From contig NZ_AKKK01000001.1 in NCBI RefSeq assembly GCF_000281065.1, positions 1 through 64,000 of the forward strand: 64,000 nucleotides of DNA. Direction: 5' to 3'. Each line of letters opens with the position of its first letter. The first letter of the stretch is position 1. Position numbers and translations under genes: made by a program. The stretch is from Arthrobacter sp. M2012083 (GTDB taxonomy: Bacteria > Actinomycetota > Actinomycetes > Actinomycetales > Micrococcaceae). Below, one piece after another: positions 27,254-36,680 of this stretch. The notes beneath the pieces are model-generated. The model saw nothing but the letters and a program-made list of their open reading frames with translations. It was not told where the DNA came from and ran no database searches.

Positions 27254-27314
27254 GGGTTCAAGCGTAGTGGCGGGGGCTGACAGTATTAGCCGCGAGGTGG
27301 CACCCCGGCGCAAA

Positions 27315-28442
27315 TTACAGCGCCGGGAGCACCGCGCGTGCTTCCTCCGGTTCCATCCCGCTCGCTTCCAGCAGGTCCACCATGAGAGGCCGGAACAGCA
27401 TGACTACGGTTTCGCCCTCGAGCCTTTGGACGCCCAACATTTTTGGATGCAGCCGGGCTGCGATATCTGAAAGCTCGTTCCGGGCACGGCGGAGATGCAC
27501 ACGCCGGGTACCTTCACTTTGCTCGGACAGCCCAATCGTCATCTCATCGATCGCGGCCGCAGTTTCCTGAAGGACATCGGAGATGCTTTCGATCGCTTCA
27601 TCGGACAACGCTGCATGGTTGATTGCGCTGGTGAGGCGCCGGGCAAACACCCTGCTGTTACGGAGCGCGAGGTCGATGTATTCCAGCGAATGCTCAAGGC
27701 TGGCGAGTTCGTCGCGATGCCTGCGATGGGCTGGAGCCAGGGTGGCAACTTCACCCGAAGCGCGTAAGGTTTGCCGCATCCGGTCCACCAATGGTTGGCA
27801 GTTGCGCCCACGGATCAAGGCGTGCCAGGCAGTGGTGGAGTCGCTCTCAATCATCGCCTTGGCACACTCGCGCAGCACCTCTGCGAGCTCATGAAGAATT
27901 TTCTGGACGTCCTTCCGGGGCTCCCGCCGCGGGTCCTTCGGCACCAGGATGGTCACCAGCAAGGCGAACACGCCACCAATGACGGCGTCGAGGCTTCGCG
28001 TGAAAGGCCCGCCGGCCGGCGCCGGGAGCAGCACCACAAGCAGCGACTGCAACCCCAGCTGGGTTGTGAAAATCGTGCCGCTATCCAGGAACCTGGCCAA
28101 CAAGATGGAGAAAAGAAGCACGACGGCGGCCTGCCAGATCCCGGCGCCCAGCCAGTGAAGCAACAGGTCACCAACCACGATGCCCAGGGTGCAGCCCAGG
28201 CCTACCTCGATCACGCGACGCAGCCGCGGATCACGGGAGAAGCCAAGGGCAATCAACGAAGAAGTAGCCGCGAACAGGGGTCCTTGGTGGCCCAGTACGT
28301 ATTCGGCGAAAGCGTAGGCCCCGACGGCGCACACCGTCATCTGAATGGCCGGAGTCAGGGAATTGCGGCTGCGGACCAGGCCCGTCCGGACTCTGGCGCG
28401 CAGGAACCTCTTGCTTGCAGAAAATCCTTTCGCGGCAGCCAT
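27315..28442 (-). CDS. FUSC family membrane protein (aromatic acid exporter-like)
   Basis: A 375-aa protein with about six membrane helices in the first 170 residues (including GHQGPLFAATSSLIALGFSRDPRLRRVIEVGLGCTLGIVVGDLL) and a long cytoplasmic helical C-terminus, the architecture of FUSC/aromatic-acid exporter proteins. Substrate unknown. The ATG at 28442 lies 7 nt after TAGACT; GGAAGG is too close to act as a ribosome site. It is divergent from the pst operon, with the PHO box in the shared region. Confidence 0.83.
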   Translation of the reverse strand: MAAAKGFSASKRFLRARVRTGLVRSRNSLTPAIQMTVCAVGAYAFAEYVLGHQGPLFAATSSLIALGFSRDPRLRRVIEVGLGCTLGIVVGDLLLHWLGAGIWQAAVVLLFSILLARFLDSGTIFTTQLGLQSLLVVLLPAPAGGPFTRSLDAVIGGVFALLVTILVPKDPRREPRKDVQKILHELAEVLRECAKAMIESDSTTAWHALIRGRNCQPLVDRMRQTLRASGEVATLAPAHRRHRDELASLEHSLEYIDLALRNSRVFARRLTSAINHAALSDEAIESISDVLQETAAAIDEMTIGLSEQSEGTRRVHLRRARNELSDIAARLHPKMLGVQRLEGETVVMLFRPLMVDLLEASGMEPEEARAVLPAL

Positions 28443-28535
28443 GCCTTCCAGTCTATTTGCCCAAACCCTCTCAACTACCGCAAGCCAGGTGGCGCTCAAG
28501 GTGGCGCGCGCCACATAACCCAATGGTCCGCCGTC

Positions 28536-28557
28536 GTTCACCTTCCGTTCACCTTTC
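28536..28557 (+). promoter_or_regulatory. PHO box (two 11-bp direct repeats) upstream of pstS
   Basis: GTTCACCTTCC (28536-28546) and GTTCACCTTTC (28547-28557) are adjacent 11-bp direct repeats. The GTTCACC core at 11-bp period is the known PhoP-binding unit of Streptomyces and related actinobacteria. The pstS start lies 123 bp downstream. Phosphate-starvation activation by PhoP is inferred; the phoPR genes are not in the window. Confidence 0.8.
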
Positions 28558-28679
28558 ACGGCAGATCCCGTTACCTGCACTCCTTACCTTCAGTAAAGGA
28601 ACAAAAAGGTCCACAGCTCGCGCACGCCGAAATCTCCGTTCGGCCCGCATCGAAGAATCCCTGGAAGGGGCACATCCAA

Positions 28680-29801
28680 GTGAAGGCAACTCACTTCGGC
28701 CGCAACGCGGCAATCGCGGTCATCGCAGCCGGCGCTCTCGCGCTCACTGCCTGCGGTTCAGACAACGCAACGGGCACCACTGGCGGCACCCAGTCGGCAG
28801 CCTCCGGCCCCAAGGTCACCGGCACCCTGACCGGCATCGGCGCTTCCTCCACCGGCGCAGCCATGGACGCTTGGAAGGCCGGCTTCTCCGCCGCGAACTC
28901 CGGCGCAACTGTTCAGTACTCCCCGGATGGTTCCGGCGCAGGCCGCAAGGCCATCATCGACGGCTCGGCACAGTTTGCCGGCTCCGACGCCTACCTGAAG
29001 GACGAGGAGCTCGAGAGCTCCAAGGCCAAGTGCGGCCCCGAAGGCGCCATCAACATCCCGGTGTACATCTCCCCGATCGCTGTTGCCTTCAACGTTCCCG
29101 GCGTCACCGACCTGAAGCTGGACGCCACCACCGTGGCCAAGATCTTCCGCGGCCAAATCGCCAACTGGAACGATCCCGCGATCGCCGCCCTCAACGAAGG
29201 CGTCACCCTGCCGGACCTCAAGGTCACCCCCGTGAACCGCTCCGACGACTCCGGCACCACCACCAACTTCACCGACTACCTCGCAGCTGCTGCGCCCGAG
29301 GTTTGGACGGACAAGGCTGCCGGCATCTGGCCCGCAAGCCTCGCCGGCGAGAATGCCAAGGGCACCTCCGGCGTCGTCAAGACCGTTACCGACACCCCGG
29401 GTGCCGTGACCTACGCTGACGACTCCGCTGTCTCCGGCAAGCTGGGCACAGCCTCCATCAAGGTGGGCGAAGAGTTCGTCAAGATCTCCGCAGAAGCCGC
29501 TGCCAAGGCTGTCGAAGCAGGCAAGCCTGTTGAGGGCCGCGCCGCCAACGACGTCGCCATCAAGCTGGACCGCAAGACCACCGCACCGGGCGCCTACCCC
29601 GTAGTCCTCGTGTCGTACCACATCGTCTGCAGCACCTACGAGACCAAGGAAGTTGCTGACCTGGTCAAGGGCTTCGAAACCTACGTCGTTTCCGACGAAG
29701 GCCAGAAGACCGCAGCTGACGCCGCGAAGTCCGCACCGCTCTCCAAGACGCTGCAGGACAAGGCCAAGGCCGCTATCGAAACCATCAAGGCCAAGGCCTA
29801 A
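28680..29801 (+). CDS. pstS: Phosphate ABC transporter substrate-binding protein PstS
   Basis: A 373-aa lipoprotein that captures phosphate outside the membrane for the PstCAB importer. The signal peptide ends in lipobox LTAC (Cys25); phosphate-binding segments GIGASSTGA, GSDAYL and NRSDDSGTTTNFTDYL are visible. The frame is open far upstream, but the GTG at 28680 gives the signal peptide and has GGAAGGGG 9 nt upstream. It is under a PHO box and is followed by a stable hairpin that separates it from pstC. Confidence 0.95.
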   Translation: MKATHFGRNAAIAVIAAGALALTACGSDNATGTTGGTQSAASGPKVTGTLTGIGASSTGAAMDAWKAGFSAANSGATVQYSPDGSGAGRKAIIDGSAQFAGSDAYLKDEELESSKAKCGPEGAINIPVYISPIAVAFNVPGVTDLKLDATTVAKIFRGQIANWNDPAIAALNEGVTLPDLKVTPVNRSDDSGTTTNFTDYLAAAAPEVWTDKAAGIWPASLAGENAKGTSGVVKTVTDTPGAVTYADDSAVSGKLGTASIKVGEEFVKISAEAAAKAVEAGKPVEGRAANDVAIKLDRKTTAPGAYPVVLVSYHIVCSTYETKEVADLVKGFETYVVSDEGQKTAADAAKSAPLSKTLQDKAKAAIETIKAKA

Positions 29802-29839
29802 GGTTTCCCGGCGGGTTTGCTGAACCCGGCTGAACACTG

Positions 29840-29907
29840 AAGTTCCCTGTCCCGCGCGGAGTGGCCGTATAGCCGCTGGCTGGTCCATTCCGCGGGGCAG
29901 GGAACTT
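29840..29907 (+). other. Large hairpin between pstS and pstC
   Basis: AAGTTCCCTG (29840-29849) begins an arm of about 24 bp that pairs, with one bulged C and two G-U pairs, with CCATTCCGCGGGGCAGGGAA plus CTT (29885-29907). The loop is 20 nt. Its likely job is to stabilise the pstS mRNA 3' end or to reduce read-through, so that more binding protein than permease is made. Confidence 0.75.
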
Positions 29908-29948
29908 AGCCATGTAAGACCAGTTCACTGAGACTGAAGGATCGTGAA

Positions 29949-30881
29949 GTGACCACCAACTCCCTGACAACCTCCCAAGGCGCAGGACGCGCCGGGGACA
30001 AGGTTTTCTCCGGGGCCGCCATGGCCGCAGGGTGCCTGATTCTCGCGGTCCTCTTCGGAGTCGCGCTATTCCTTGTGGTGCAGGCAATCCCTGCCCTCAC
30101 TGCCCCGGCTGAGGACATCCAGGGCGGCAACGGCTTCTTCGCCTACATCGCCCCGATCGTGGTGGGCACCTTGATTGCCGCCGTGATCGCCCTCGTCATC
30201 GCCACTCCCGTGGCTATCGGCGTGGCACTGTTCATCTCGCACTACGCCCCGCGCCGGCTCGCTTCGGGCCTCGGCTACGTGGTGGACCTGCTCGCAGCTA
30301 TCCCCTCCGTTGTTTACGGCGCCTGGGGTGCGGCCTTCCTGGCCAAGGAAATCTCCCCGGCCTATGACTGGCTGGCCACCTACCTCGGCTGGATCCCCAT
30401 CTTCGAAGGACCGGCATCCGCCACCGGTAAGACCATCCTGACTGCCGGAATCGTCCTGTCGGTCATGGTTCTGCCCATCATCACCTCCCTGTCCCGCGAA
30501 ATCTTCCTGCAGACCCCCAAGCTGCACGAAGAAGCAGCGCTGGCACTTGGAGCCACCCGCTGGGAAATGATCAAGATGGCCGTGCTGCCGTTCGGCCGCC
30601 CGGGCATCATCAGCGCCATCATGCTGGGCCTCGGCCGAGCACTCGGTGAGACCATGGCCGTTGCCTTGGTGCTCTCTTCCGGTGTTCTGACTGCAAGCCT
30701 CATCCAGTCCGGCAACCAGACCATCGCCGCGGAAATCGCCCTGAACTTCCCCGAAGCCAGCGGTATCAAGGTCAATACGTTGATCGCCGCCGGCTTGGTG
30801 CTTTTCGTCATCACGCTGGGCGTGAACATGATCGCCCGCTGGATCATCACCCGGCACAAAGAATTCTCGGGAGCCAACTAA
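29949..30881 (+). CDS. pstC: Phosphate ABC transporter permease PstC
   Basis: A 310-aa inner-membrane permease with six predicted helices and the permease-to-ATPase coupling loop EEAALALGATRWEMIKMAVLPFGRPGI. The GTG start has GAAGGA upstream. It forms the channel with PstA. The stop codon is immediately followed by the pstA ATG with no gap, so the two are coupled. Confidence 0.94.
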   Translation: MTTNSLTTSQGAGRAGDKVFSGAAMAAGCLILAVLFGVALFLVVQAIPALTAPAEDIQGGNGFFAYIAPIVVGTLIAAVIALVIATPVAIGVALFISHYAPRRLASGLGYVVDLLAAIPSVVYGAWGAAFLAKEISPAYDWLATYLGWIPIFEGPASATGKTILTAGIVLSVMVLPIITSLSREIFLQTPKLHEEAALALGATRWEMIKMAVLPFGRPGIISAIMLGLGRALGETMAVALVLSSGVLTASLIQSGNQTIAAEIALNFPEASGIKVNTLIAAGLVLFVITLGVNMIARWIITRHKEFSGAN

Positions 30882-31985
30882 ATGTCCGCCACAGTAGTCC
30901 GCAAGCGCTCAGCGCTCACCAAGGGCCAGCTCCCCAAGTTCGCGCCCTACATCGTCCTGGCCGTCGCACTCATTGTCGGCGCGGCCATCCTGGCACTCAT
31001 CGGCTTCAACGCCTTCGGCTGGGGCATCGTCTCCGCCATCCTTTTCGCGGTGGGCCTGGTCTCCTGGAGCGGCGCTGTTGAAGGTGCCCGCAAAGCCAAG
31101 GACAAGCTCGCCACATGCTTGGTGGTCGGTGCCTTCCTGATTGCATTGCTGCCACTGATCTCGGTCATCGTCACCGTGCTGGTCAATGGCATCCCCGGAC
31201 TCATCACCCCCGGATTCCTGGGCACCTCCATGAACGGTGTTACCGGCGCCTACGACAACAAGGCAGTGGAGGAGGGCGCACCCGTCCTGGGCGGTATCTA
31301 CCACGCACTGTTGGGCACCATCCAGATCACCCTCCTTGCCACGGTGATCTCCGTGCCCGTTGGCCTCCTGACTTCCATCTACCTTGTGGAATACGGCAAT
31401 GACCGTCCGCTGGCCCGCGCCATCACGTTCTTCGTGGATGTCATGACCGGCATCCCCTCCATCGTGGCCGGCCTCTTCGCGGCAGCGTTCTTTTTCGCCA
31501 TCGTTGGCCCCGGTACCAAGACCGGTGCGGTAGCCGCCGTCGCGCTTTCAGTCCTGATGATCCCTGTTGTGGTCCGCTCCAGCGAGGAAATGCTCAAAAT
31601 CGTCCCGAACGAGCTCCGCGAGGCCTCGTACGCGCTGGGCGTGCGTAAGTGGCGCACCATCACCAAAGTTGTTATTCCGACGGCGATCTCCGGCATCGCA
31701 TCCGGCGTCACCTTGGCGATCGCCCGCGTCATCGGTGAAACCGCTCCGATCCTGGTCACCGCCGGGTTCGCGACCACCATCAACAACAATGTGTTCGGTG
31801 GCTGGATGGCCTCGCTGCCCACGTTCATTTACACCCAGATCCTCAACCCGACGTCGCCGTCCAACCCTGGCCCCTCGGACCAGCGTGCTTGGGGCGCCGC
31901 GCTGGTGCTGATCATCCTGGTGATGCTCCTGAACCTCGGAGCCCGCCTTATCGCCCGTCTGTTCGCACCCAAAACGGGGCGCTAG
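30882..31985 (+). CDS. pstA: Phosphate ABC transporter permease PstA
   Basis: A 367-aa permease. The C-terminal two thirds is a standard PstA with coupling loop [27 protein letters not shown]; the N-terminus carries about 70 extra residues with two additional hydrophobic segments (about 23-42 and 45-65), making the protein longer than E. coli PstA (about 296). Similar extensions occur in actinobacterial PstA. The ATG directly follows the pstC stop. Confidence 0.93.
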   Translation: MSATVVRKRSALTKGQLPKFAPYIVLAVALIVGAAILALIGFNAFGWGIVSAILFAVGLVSWSGAVEGARKAKDKLATCLVVGAFLIALLPLISVIVTVLVNGIPGLITPGFLGTSMNGVTGAYDNKAVEEGAPVLGGIYHALLGTIQITLLATVISVPVGLLTSIYLVEYGNDRPLARAITFFVDVMTGIPSIVAGLFAAAFFFAIVGPGTKTGAVAAVALSVLMIPVVVRSSEEMLKIVPNELREASYALGVRKWRTITKVVIPTAISGIASGVTLAIARVIGETAPILVTAGFATTINNNVFGGWMASLPTFIYTQILNPTSPSNPGPSDQRAWGAALVLIILVMLLNLGARLIARLFAPKTGR

Positions 31986-32043
31986 GCGGGCTCTCGGCGG
32001 CCTCATCCAAAACTTCCACACCCCCAAGAAACAAAGGAACACC

Positions 32044-32823
32044 ATGTCTAAGCGCATCGACGTCAAAGACCTGAATGTCTACTACGGCAACTTCCTGGCC
32101 GTCGAGGACGTCAACATCAACATCCAAGCCAAGTCCGTCACGGCTTTCATCGGCCCGTCAGGCTGCGGCAAGTCCACCTTCCTCCGCACGCTAAACCGTA
32201 TGCACGAGGTCCTTCCCGGTGCACGCGTCGAGGGCGAGGTCCTCCTGGACGGCGACAACCTCTACGGCCCCGGCGTGGACCCCGTGACTGTCCGCACCCA
32301 GGTGGGCATGGTCTTCCAGCGTCCCAACCCGTTCCCCACCATGTCCATCCGTGACAACGTGCTGGCCGGCGTGAAGCTGAACAACAAGAAGATCTCCAAG
32401 GGCGCGGCCGATGCCCTCGTTGAGAAGTCCTTGGTGGGCGCCAACCTGTGGAACGAAGTCAAGGACCGTCTGGACAAGCCTGGTTCGGGCCTTTCCGGCG
32501 GCCAGCAGCAGCGCCTTTGCATTGCCCGCGCCATCGCCGTGGAACCCCAGGTGATCCTCATGGACGAGCCCTGCTCGGCTCTGGACCCCATCTCTACCCT
32601 GGCCGTTGAGGACCTTATCAACGAGCTCAAGGACCAGTACACCGTTGTCATCGTCACGCACAACATGCAGCAGGCTGCCCGTGTGTCCGACAAGACTGCG
32701 TTCTTCAACATCGCCGGCACCGGCAAGCCCGGCAAGCTGATCGAGTTCGCTGACACCACCAGCATCTTCAACAACCCCGCCCAGAAGGCAACGGAAGACT
32801 ACGTCTCCGGCCGCTTCGGATAA
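32044..32823 (+). CDS. pstB: Phosphate ABC transporter ATP-binding protein PstB
   Basis: A 259-aa ABC ATPase powering PstSCA. Walker [10 protein letters not shown] (37-45), signature [14 protein letters not shown], Walker [14 protein letters not shown] and the switch histidine in VTHNMQQ are intact. An AAAGGAAC ribosome site precedes the ATG. It closes the pstSCAB operon; no phoU follows, though a PhoU-like DUF47 gene lies 1.2 kb downstream on the other strand. Confidence 0.96.
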   Translation: MSKRIDVKDLNVYYGNFLAVEDVNINIQAKSVTAFIGPSGCGKSTFLRTLNRMHEVLPGARVEGEVLLDGDNLYGPGVDPVTVRTQVGMVFQRPNPFPTMSIRDNVLAGVKLNNKKISKGAADALVEKSLVGANLWNEVKDRLDKPGSGLSGGQQQRLCIARAIAVEPQVILMDEPCSALDPISTLAVEDLINELKDQYTVVIVTHNMQQAARVSDKTAFFNIAGTGKPGKLIEFADTTSIFNNPAQKATEDYVSGRFG

Positions 32824-32866
32824 GGGGCTCTGCAGGTTCCGGCTTCTATGGGGGGAGTCGGCACAG

Positions 32867-32911
32867 AACGACGGCGGCCGTCGCCTTGGGGGTACGGCCG
32901 CCGTCGTTTTT
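32867..32911 (+). terminator. pst operon intrinsic terminator
   Basis: AACGACGGCGGCCGT (32867-32881) pairs perfectly with ACGGCCGCCGTCGTT (32894-32908) and is followed by T residues to 32911. Confidence 0.92.
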
Positions 32912-32915
32912 CCTT

Positions 32916-32983
32916 ACCCAAGCATGTCGCAGATCAGGCCGTTCCCAGCGCTCGGAACGGCCTGATCTGCTGCTTAGTTGGGT
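32916..32983. repeat. Dispersed palindromic element, copy B
   Basis: GCAGATCAGGCCGTTCC (32929-32945) pairs perfectly with GGAACGGCCTGATCTGC (32954-32970), 17 bp, loop 8 nt. The outer flanks ACCCAAG and CTTAGTTGGG match the ends of the other copies. The element touches the stop codon of the PiT gene and lies after the pst terminator, between convergent genes. Confidence 0.75.
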
Positions 32984-34000
32984 TTACAGGTCCGCGAGGG
33001 GCGAGAACGCCAGCTCCAGGATGAAGGCCGCTGCTGCAGTGATCAGCGGTGTGGCCACCCAGAATAGTAGGATCCTCCTGACCAAGCGCCTGTTGACGGT
33101 GTGGAACCGCTGGTTTACTCCCGAACCCAGCACGGAGGCGGTCAACATATGGGTGGTGGAAAGTGGCAGGTGAAAACCTATTGCGCCGATGAAGAGCATG
33201 ACGGACGTCAAGGTCTGTGCCACGAAACCGCGCAGCGGATCTACCCGAATGAGTTTGTGGCCGAGGGTGTGTGAGATCCGCCAACCGCCGAACATGGTGC
33301 CCGCAGTGAGCATGATGGCGGTGACCAGGAGGATCCAAAGAGGCACGTCGCTACCGCTCGACAACCCCGCGGCCACCATGGCCAGCACCATGACAGCGGC
33401 CGTGCGCTGACCGTCCTGGAGCCCGTGGCCGAAAGCCACAGCGGCGGCTGAGATGGCCTGCGCCCGCCGGAACCGACGGTTTACAACGTTCGGTTGGGTG
33501 TAGCGCGCAGCCCACGTCACAGGCCACACCAGCAGGTATGCGGCCACGAACGCGATGACGGGGGAGAGCACCAGGGGCAGGGCCACTTGGGTCAGTAGGA
33601 CATTGTCCATGCCTCCCACCGCGTTGCCGCCCACAAGGACACTCGCAGCCCCGGCGCCGATCAGGCCGCCAATCAAGGAATTGGTTGAGGACAAGGGGAT
33701 GCCGCGCCACCACGCGTACACGCCCCACAAGATGGCCGCGGTGAGCGCGGACGCCAGCATGGTGAGCCCGCTGGTGCCCTCCGGCAACGTGATCCACGAT
33801 TGCGTGAAGGCGAGGATGAAGGTGCCGCTGAGCATGGCGCCCACAAAGTTGAAGATGGCAGCGAGGAGCACAGCGATCGACGGCGTCAGGGCGCGGGTCC
33901 GCGTGGACAGTGCGACGGCGTTGGAGACATCGCGGAAGCCGTTGAGGAACGCAAACCCTGAGGCCAACGCAACAACAAGGACCAGGAAGGCGATGGTCAC
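32984..34000 (-). CDS. pit: Inorganic phosphate transporter, PiT family
   Basis: A 338-aa membrane protein with about ten helices and the duplicated PiT signature (GFRDVSNAVALSTRTRAL near the N-terminus; GFHLPLSTTHMLTASVLGSG near the C-terminus). PiT proteins are low-affinity, ion-coupled phosphate (or metal-phosphate) symporters. It starts 1 nt after the DUF47 stop, so the two are one transcript, and it converges on pstB. This places low- and high-affinity phosphate uptake side by side. Confidence 0.93.
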   Translation of the reverse strand: MTIAFLVLVVALASGFAFLNGFRDVSNAVALSTRTRALTPSIAVLLAAIFNFVGAMLSGTFILAFTQSWITLPEGTSGLTMLASALTAAILWGVYAWWRGIPLSSTNSLIGGLIGAGAASVLVGGNAVGGMDNVLLTQVALPLVLSPVIAFVAAYLLVWPVTWAARYTQPNVVNRRFRRAQAISAAAVAFGHGLQDGQRTAAVMVLAMVAAGLSSGSDVPLWILLVTAIMLTAGTMFGGWRISHTLGHKLIRVDPLRGFVAQTLTSVMLFIGAIGFHLPLSTTHMLTASVLGSGVNQRFHTVNRRLVRRILLFWVATPLITAAAAFILELAFSPLADL

Positions 34001-34001
34001 G

Positions 34002-34619
34002 TCACGATTCCTTGACGATGATGCTGCCTACCTGAGTGGCGACCTTCCGCATGTCCTTGGTAACTTCCACCAGCTGGTTGGCGATGTCCCGGTGCCGCGC
34101 GTACTGCGTGGACTTCATATCCTTGAGCATCTCGGCCACCCAGATCCGGTGCGACCGCTCTGCACGCTTGGCGAGCCGAAGGATCTCGATCCAGTAGTCC
34201 TCAAGTTCGTCCAGGTCTTCAAGCTTCCTCATGGCGTCCACCGTGAGCTCGGCCTGCCTGCTGATGATCTCCAACTGGTCTGCAGCGCGCTTGGGGAGCC
34301 GGTCCAGCTTGTAGAGAGCTACAAGCTCGCCGGCGGCGTCCAGCTTCTCCATGGCCTCATTAAGGTGGCGGGAGAGCGTGTACATGTCCTCCCGGGGGAG
34401 TGGGTTCACGAAACTGGTGCGCATGTGCGTCAGCAGCGCGAAATGCAGGTCCAAGGACTTTGATTCGTGCTCGTGCAGTTCTTCGGCGAGACGCTGGTGC
34501 TCACTGGCCGGCGCGCCGAGTATCTCCGAGAGCGTTCCTGTAGCGGCAACAATGACGCCGGCCATCTGCGCGAGCAGTACGAGCCCGGCAGGTTCCTGGG
34601 GAAAAAGGCGCAGCTTCAT
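34002..34619 (-). CDS. DUF47 family PhoU-like protein
   Basis: A 205-aa all-helical protein of the DUF47/PhoU-like family, nearly always encoded with a PiT transporter and thought to modulate it. The start MKLRLFPQEPAGLVLLAQMAG and the regular spacing of charged helices match. The ATG at 34619 is chosen over the upstream in-frame start because GGAAG lies just before it. Translationally coupled to the PiT gene. Confidence 0.9.
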   Translation of the reverse strand: MKLRLFPQEPAGLVLLAQMAGVIVAATGTLSEILGAPASEHQRLAEELHEHESKSLDLHFALLTHMRTSFVNPLPREDMYTLSRHLNEAMEKLDAAGELVALYKLDRLPKRAADQLEIISRQAELTVDAMRKLEDLDELEDYWIEILRLAKRAERSHRIWVAEMLKDMKSTQYARHRDIANQLVEVTKDMRKVATQVGSIIVKES

Positions 34620-34815
34620 TTCGCTTCCGGGCCGGGGACGGATGGGCACGGGTGGTTTGACTTGACGCCGCCCGTTTCGGTCCCAACTTTACCGGCACTG
34701 CCACGACGTCTGTGAAGCGCAGGAGGCCGTGGCGGGGAGTTGTCCCCATCGCTGAGCTGTCGTCAACCGTGCAACACTGGATAAGCACAGAATTAATCCA
34801 CTCAATGGGGGAACC

Positions 34816-35547
34816 ATGCGATTCAATAATGTAGTGAAAATCACGGGTCTTGCCGCTGCCGGCCTGCTTGCCCTGACTGCCTGCGGTGGAGCAACGGCGG
34901 GATCGACGACGGCTGGTTCCGAATCGTCGTCGTCTTCGTCTGCGTCAGCATCGCCCTCAGCGTCCGCCTCCCCGTTGGCCTCGACGTCGTCGGAAGGTGC
35001 CGGCACCTCCTCGGGCTCGTACAAGGTGGCGGCCTGGGCGTTGCCCATCTCAGAGGCGGGGGACAAGCTGGGCAGCCTCAAGGGCGAGAGCTTCAGCGTG
35101 GACGTCTACCAGGTGGCCACGGACGTGGCGTCCAAGGACAGCATGTTCGTGGACAAGGAAACCAAGGAAAACCTGCTCAAGAAGGGCGATCCCGTGGTGT
35201 ACCTGAACTACGTGGTCACCAACACCTCCCAAGCCGATATCCCCCTGAGCCATTCTTTGGTCACGCCCAGCGCAAAGTACACGGACTGGAAGTACCTCGG
35301 CGGCATGCCGTCGGACTCCAGCAGCGATGGTTACAAGAAGCACGGGCTCAGCAGCTCCGGCACCAAGCTGAAGGAAGACGCCCCGTTCGTGCTGAAGCCG
35401 GGCGAGTCCTTCAATATCGCGGAGAACTTCGCTTACACCGCGGGCAAGGAAACCGAGATCGAGGCGACCATGACTCCTGCTGCGGCTGACGGCAAGCTGG
35501 ACCATGACAAGAAGGAAAAGGCCGAAACCACGGTCACGCTGAAGTAG
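34816..35547 (+). CDS. Secreted lipoprotein with Ser-rich linker, unknown function
   Basis: A 243-aa lipoprotein: signal peptide with lipobox LTAC (Cys23), a Ser/Ala/Pro-rich linker (about 28-68) of the kind that crosses the Gram-positive wall, and a beta-rich domain (VVYLNYVVTNTSQADIPL..., PGESFNIAENFAYTAGKETEIEATM) resembling DUF4352-type Ig-like domains. The ATG has GGGGG upstream. It is monocistronic with its own terminator. Function unknown. Confidence 0.82.
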   Translation: MRFNNVVKITGLAAAGLLALTACGGATAGSTTAGSESSSSSSASASPSASASPLASTSSEGAGTSSGSYKVAAWALPISEAGDKLGSLKGESFSVDVYQVATDVASKDSMFVDKETKENLLKKGDPVVYLNYVVTNTSQADIPLSHSLVTPSAKYTDWKYLGGMPSDSSSDGYKKHGLSSSGTKLKEDAPFVLKPGESFNIAENFAYTAGKETEIEATMTPAAADGKLDHDKKEKAETTVTLK

Positions 35548-35557
35548 TTTTCAGCGC

Positions 35558-35595
35558 GTTTGCCCGGGTCCGCCTCAGCGCGGGCCCGGGCAAAC
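35558..35595 (+). terminator. Terminator of the lipoprotein gene
   Basis: GTTTGCCCGGG (35558-35568) pairs perfectly with CCCGGGCAAAC (35585-35595); further GC pairs inside the loop are possible. It starts 10 nt after the stop codon. Confidence 0.75.
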
Positions 35596-35614
35596 TGCGT
35601 TCGGGCATAAAAAT

Positions 35615-35698
35615 GGTGCCGAACCGGATACGCCTCTCGGCGGTAGGCCGCTCGAAGCGGCTGTAAGTTGAAGCCCGGGGGTTTCGCGGTTCGACACC
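35615..35698. other. Structured inverted-repeat element of unknown nature
   Basis: GGTGCCGAACCG (35615-35626) pairs with CGGTTCGACACC (35687-35698) with one mismatch, enclosing a second hairpin GCCGCT/AGCGGC with a tight TCGA-type loop. It lies between a terminator and a convergent gene. It could be a small RNA or a repeat unit; it does not fold as a tRNA. Confidence 0.4.
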
Positions 35699-35781
35699 AG
35701 CTTTAGTTTTCACCGTCAGGCGGGCTAAGTCAACATTGACAGGCCGGGCCCGACGTGGGTACGTTTTGCCCCTTTTGCTGG

Positions 35782-36441
35782 TTAGTCGAGCTCACCCAAG
35801 CGCCACGCGTTGGCAGCGTGCTCAAGGTCTTCGGCTGTCTTGACCAGCTGGTGGGAATTGCGTGTGAGCTTGCTGGCGTGGCCCTCGTTGCTGTGTTCTG
35901 CGCCATCGGCAAGGGTGGCTTGGCCGAGCGCCACCACGCGGCAGAACGCGGCGGATCGTTCCAGCGCGACGTCGAACTCGCCGTCGAAAGCGCCGGACAA
36001 AATGGCGTCAGCCATGGTCTTCATTTCGTCGGCTCCGGGGGGCTCTGCTGCGCCGGCCACCACGTTGGAAACCTGCGCGGTGTCGCGTCCTGCCCTGAAG
36101 TAGACGGAGATCCGTTCGGGGTTCTGGATGGTGGCGGCGCGGAGGGCGTAGAGCCTCCAAAGAGCGCCCGGCAGGGAGCGCGCGGGGCTCTCGGCCCACA
36201 TCTCGGCGATGGCTTCCAGGCCTTGCTCGTCAGCCAGCTTGACCAGGCGGCGGGTGACCTTGGGGTCATCGCTGTCGCGGCCGCGTCTCACCAGTGCCTG
36301 GGCGGCCAGATGGGCTGCCTCCGAAACCCGGGCGGGATCTGCCCCGCCGGCGAACGGTTCGAAATCGATGGGCGCGAAGGGCTTGGGTTTGTGATGCCTG
36401 TTCGCTCCGCCGTACGCACGTGATTTTGGCTGTTCGCTCAT
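35782..36441 (-). CDS. Conserved-looking helical protein of unknown function
   Basis: A 219-aa soluble protein with a basic N-terminus (MSEQPKSRAYGGANRHHKPKP) and a long, mostly helical body rich in Ala, Arg and Glu. No catalytic motif or membrane helix is seen, and I cannot name the family. The ATG lies 6 nt after TACGGT, a leaderless arrangement; AGGAG is 13 nt further off. Codon use is typical of the window. Confidence 0.75.
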   Translation of the reverse strand: MSEQPKSRAYGGANRHHKPKPFAPIDFEPFAGGADPARVSEAAHLAAQALVRRGRDSDDPKVTRRLVKLADEQGLEAIAEMWAESPARSLPGALWRLYALRAATIQNPERISVYFRAGRDTAQVSNVVAGAAEPPGADEMKTMADAILSGAFDGEFDVALERSAAFCRVVALGQATLADGAEHSNEGHASKLTRNSHQLVKTAEDLEHAANAWRLGELD

Positions 36442-36680
36442 GAGTTCACCGTACTCCTGTGCTTTGGTGGGGTCGAGTAACGGTTGCGGTGCTGCCGTTC
36501 GTGCTGCCGGCGTGCCTTCACCACCTACTTTGCCGCCGCCCCGGGCCCGACACGCCGTTGCTGCCGCGCGTCGCCGTCGAACTCACTTCCAAAGCAGGTG
36601 ACGACGGCGCATGCCGCCTCGAGTTCCGCAACGGCCTTGACGTTGGGGTACAGTATTCATGGCTGTTTCTACAGCTGGAG

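Noticed and set aside
27771..28679. In-frame extension upstream of pstS
   Set aside because: It is antisense to the FUSC gene and crosses the PHO box; the lipoprotein signal peptide starts at 28680.
35600..35700. Possible degenerate tRNA or riboswitch
   Set aside because: The T-arm-like GGTTCGACACC has no matching acceptor stem or anticodon arm, and no cobalamin or other riboswitch core fits.
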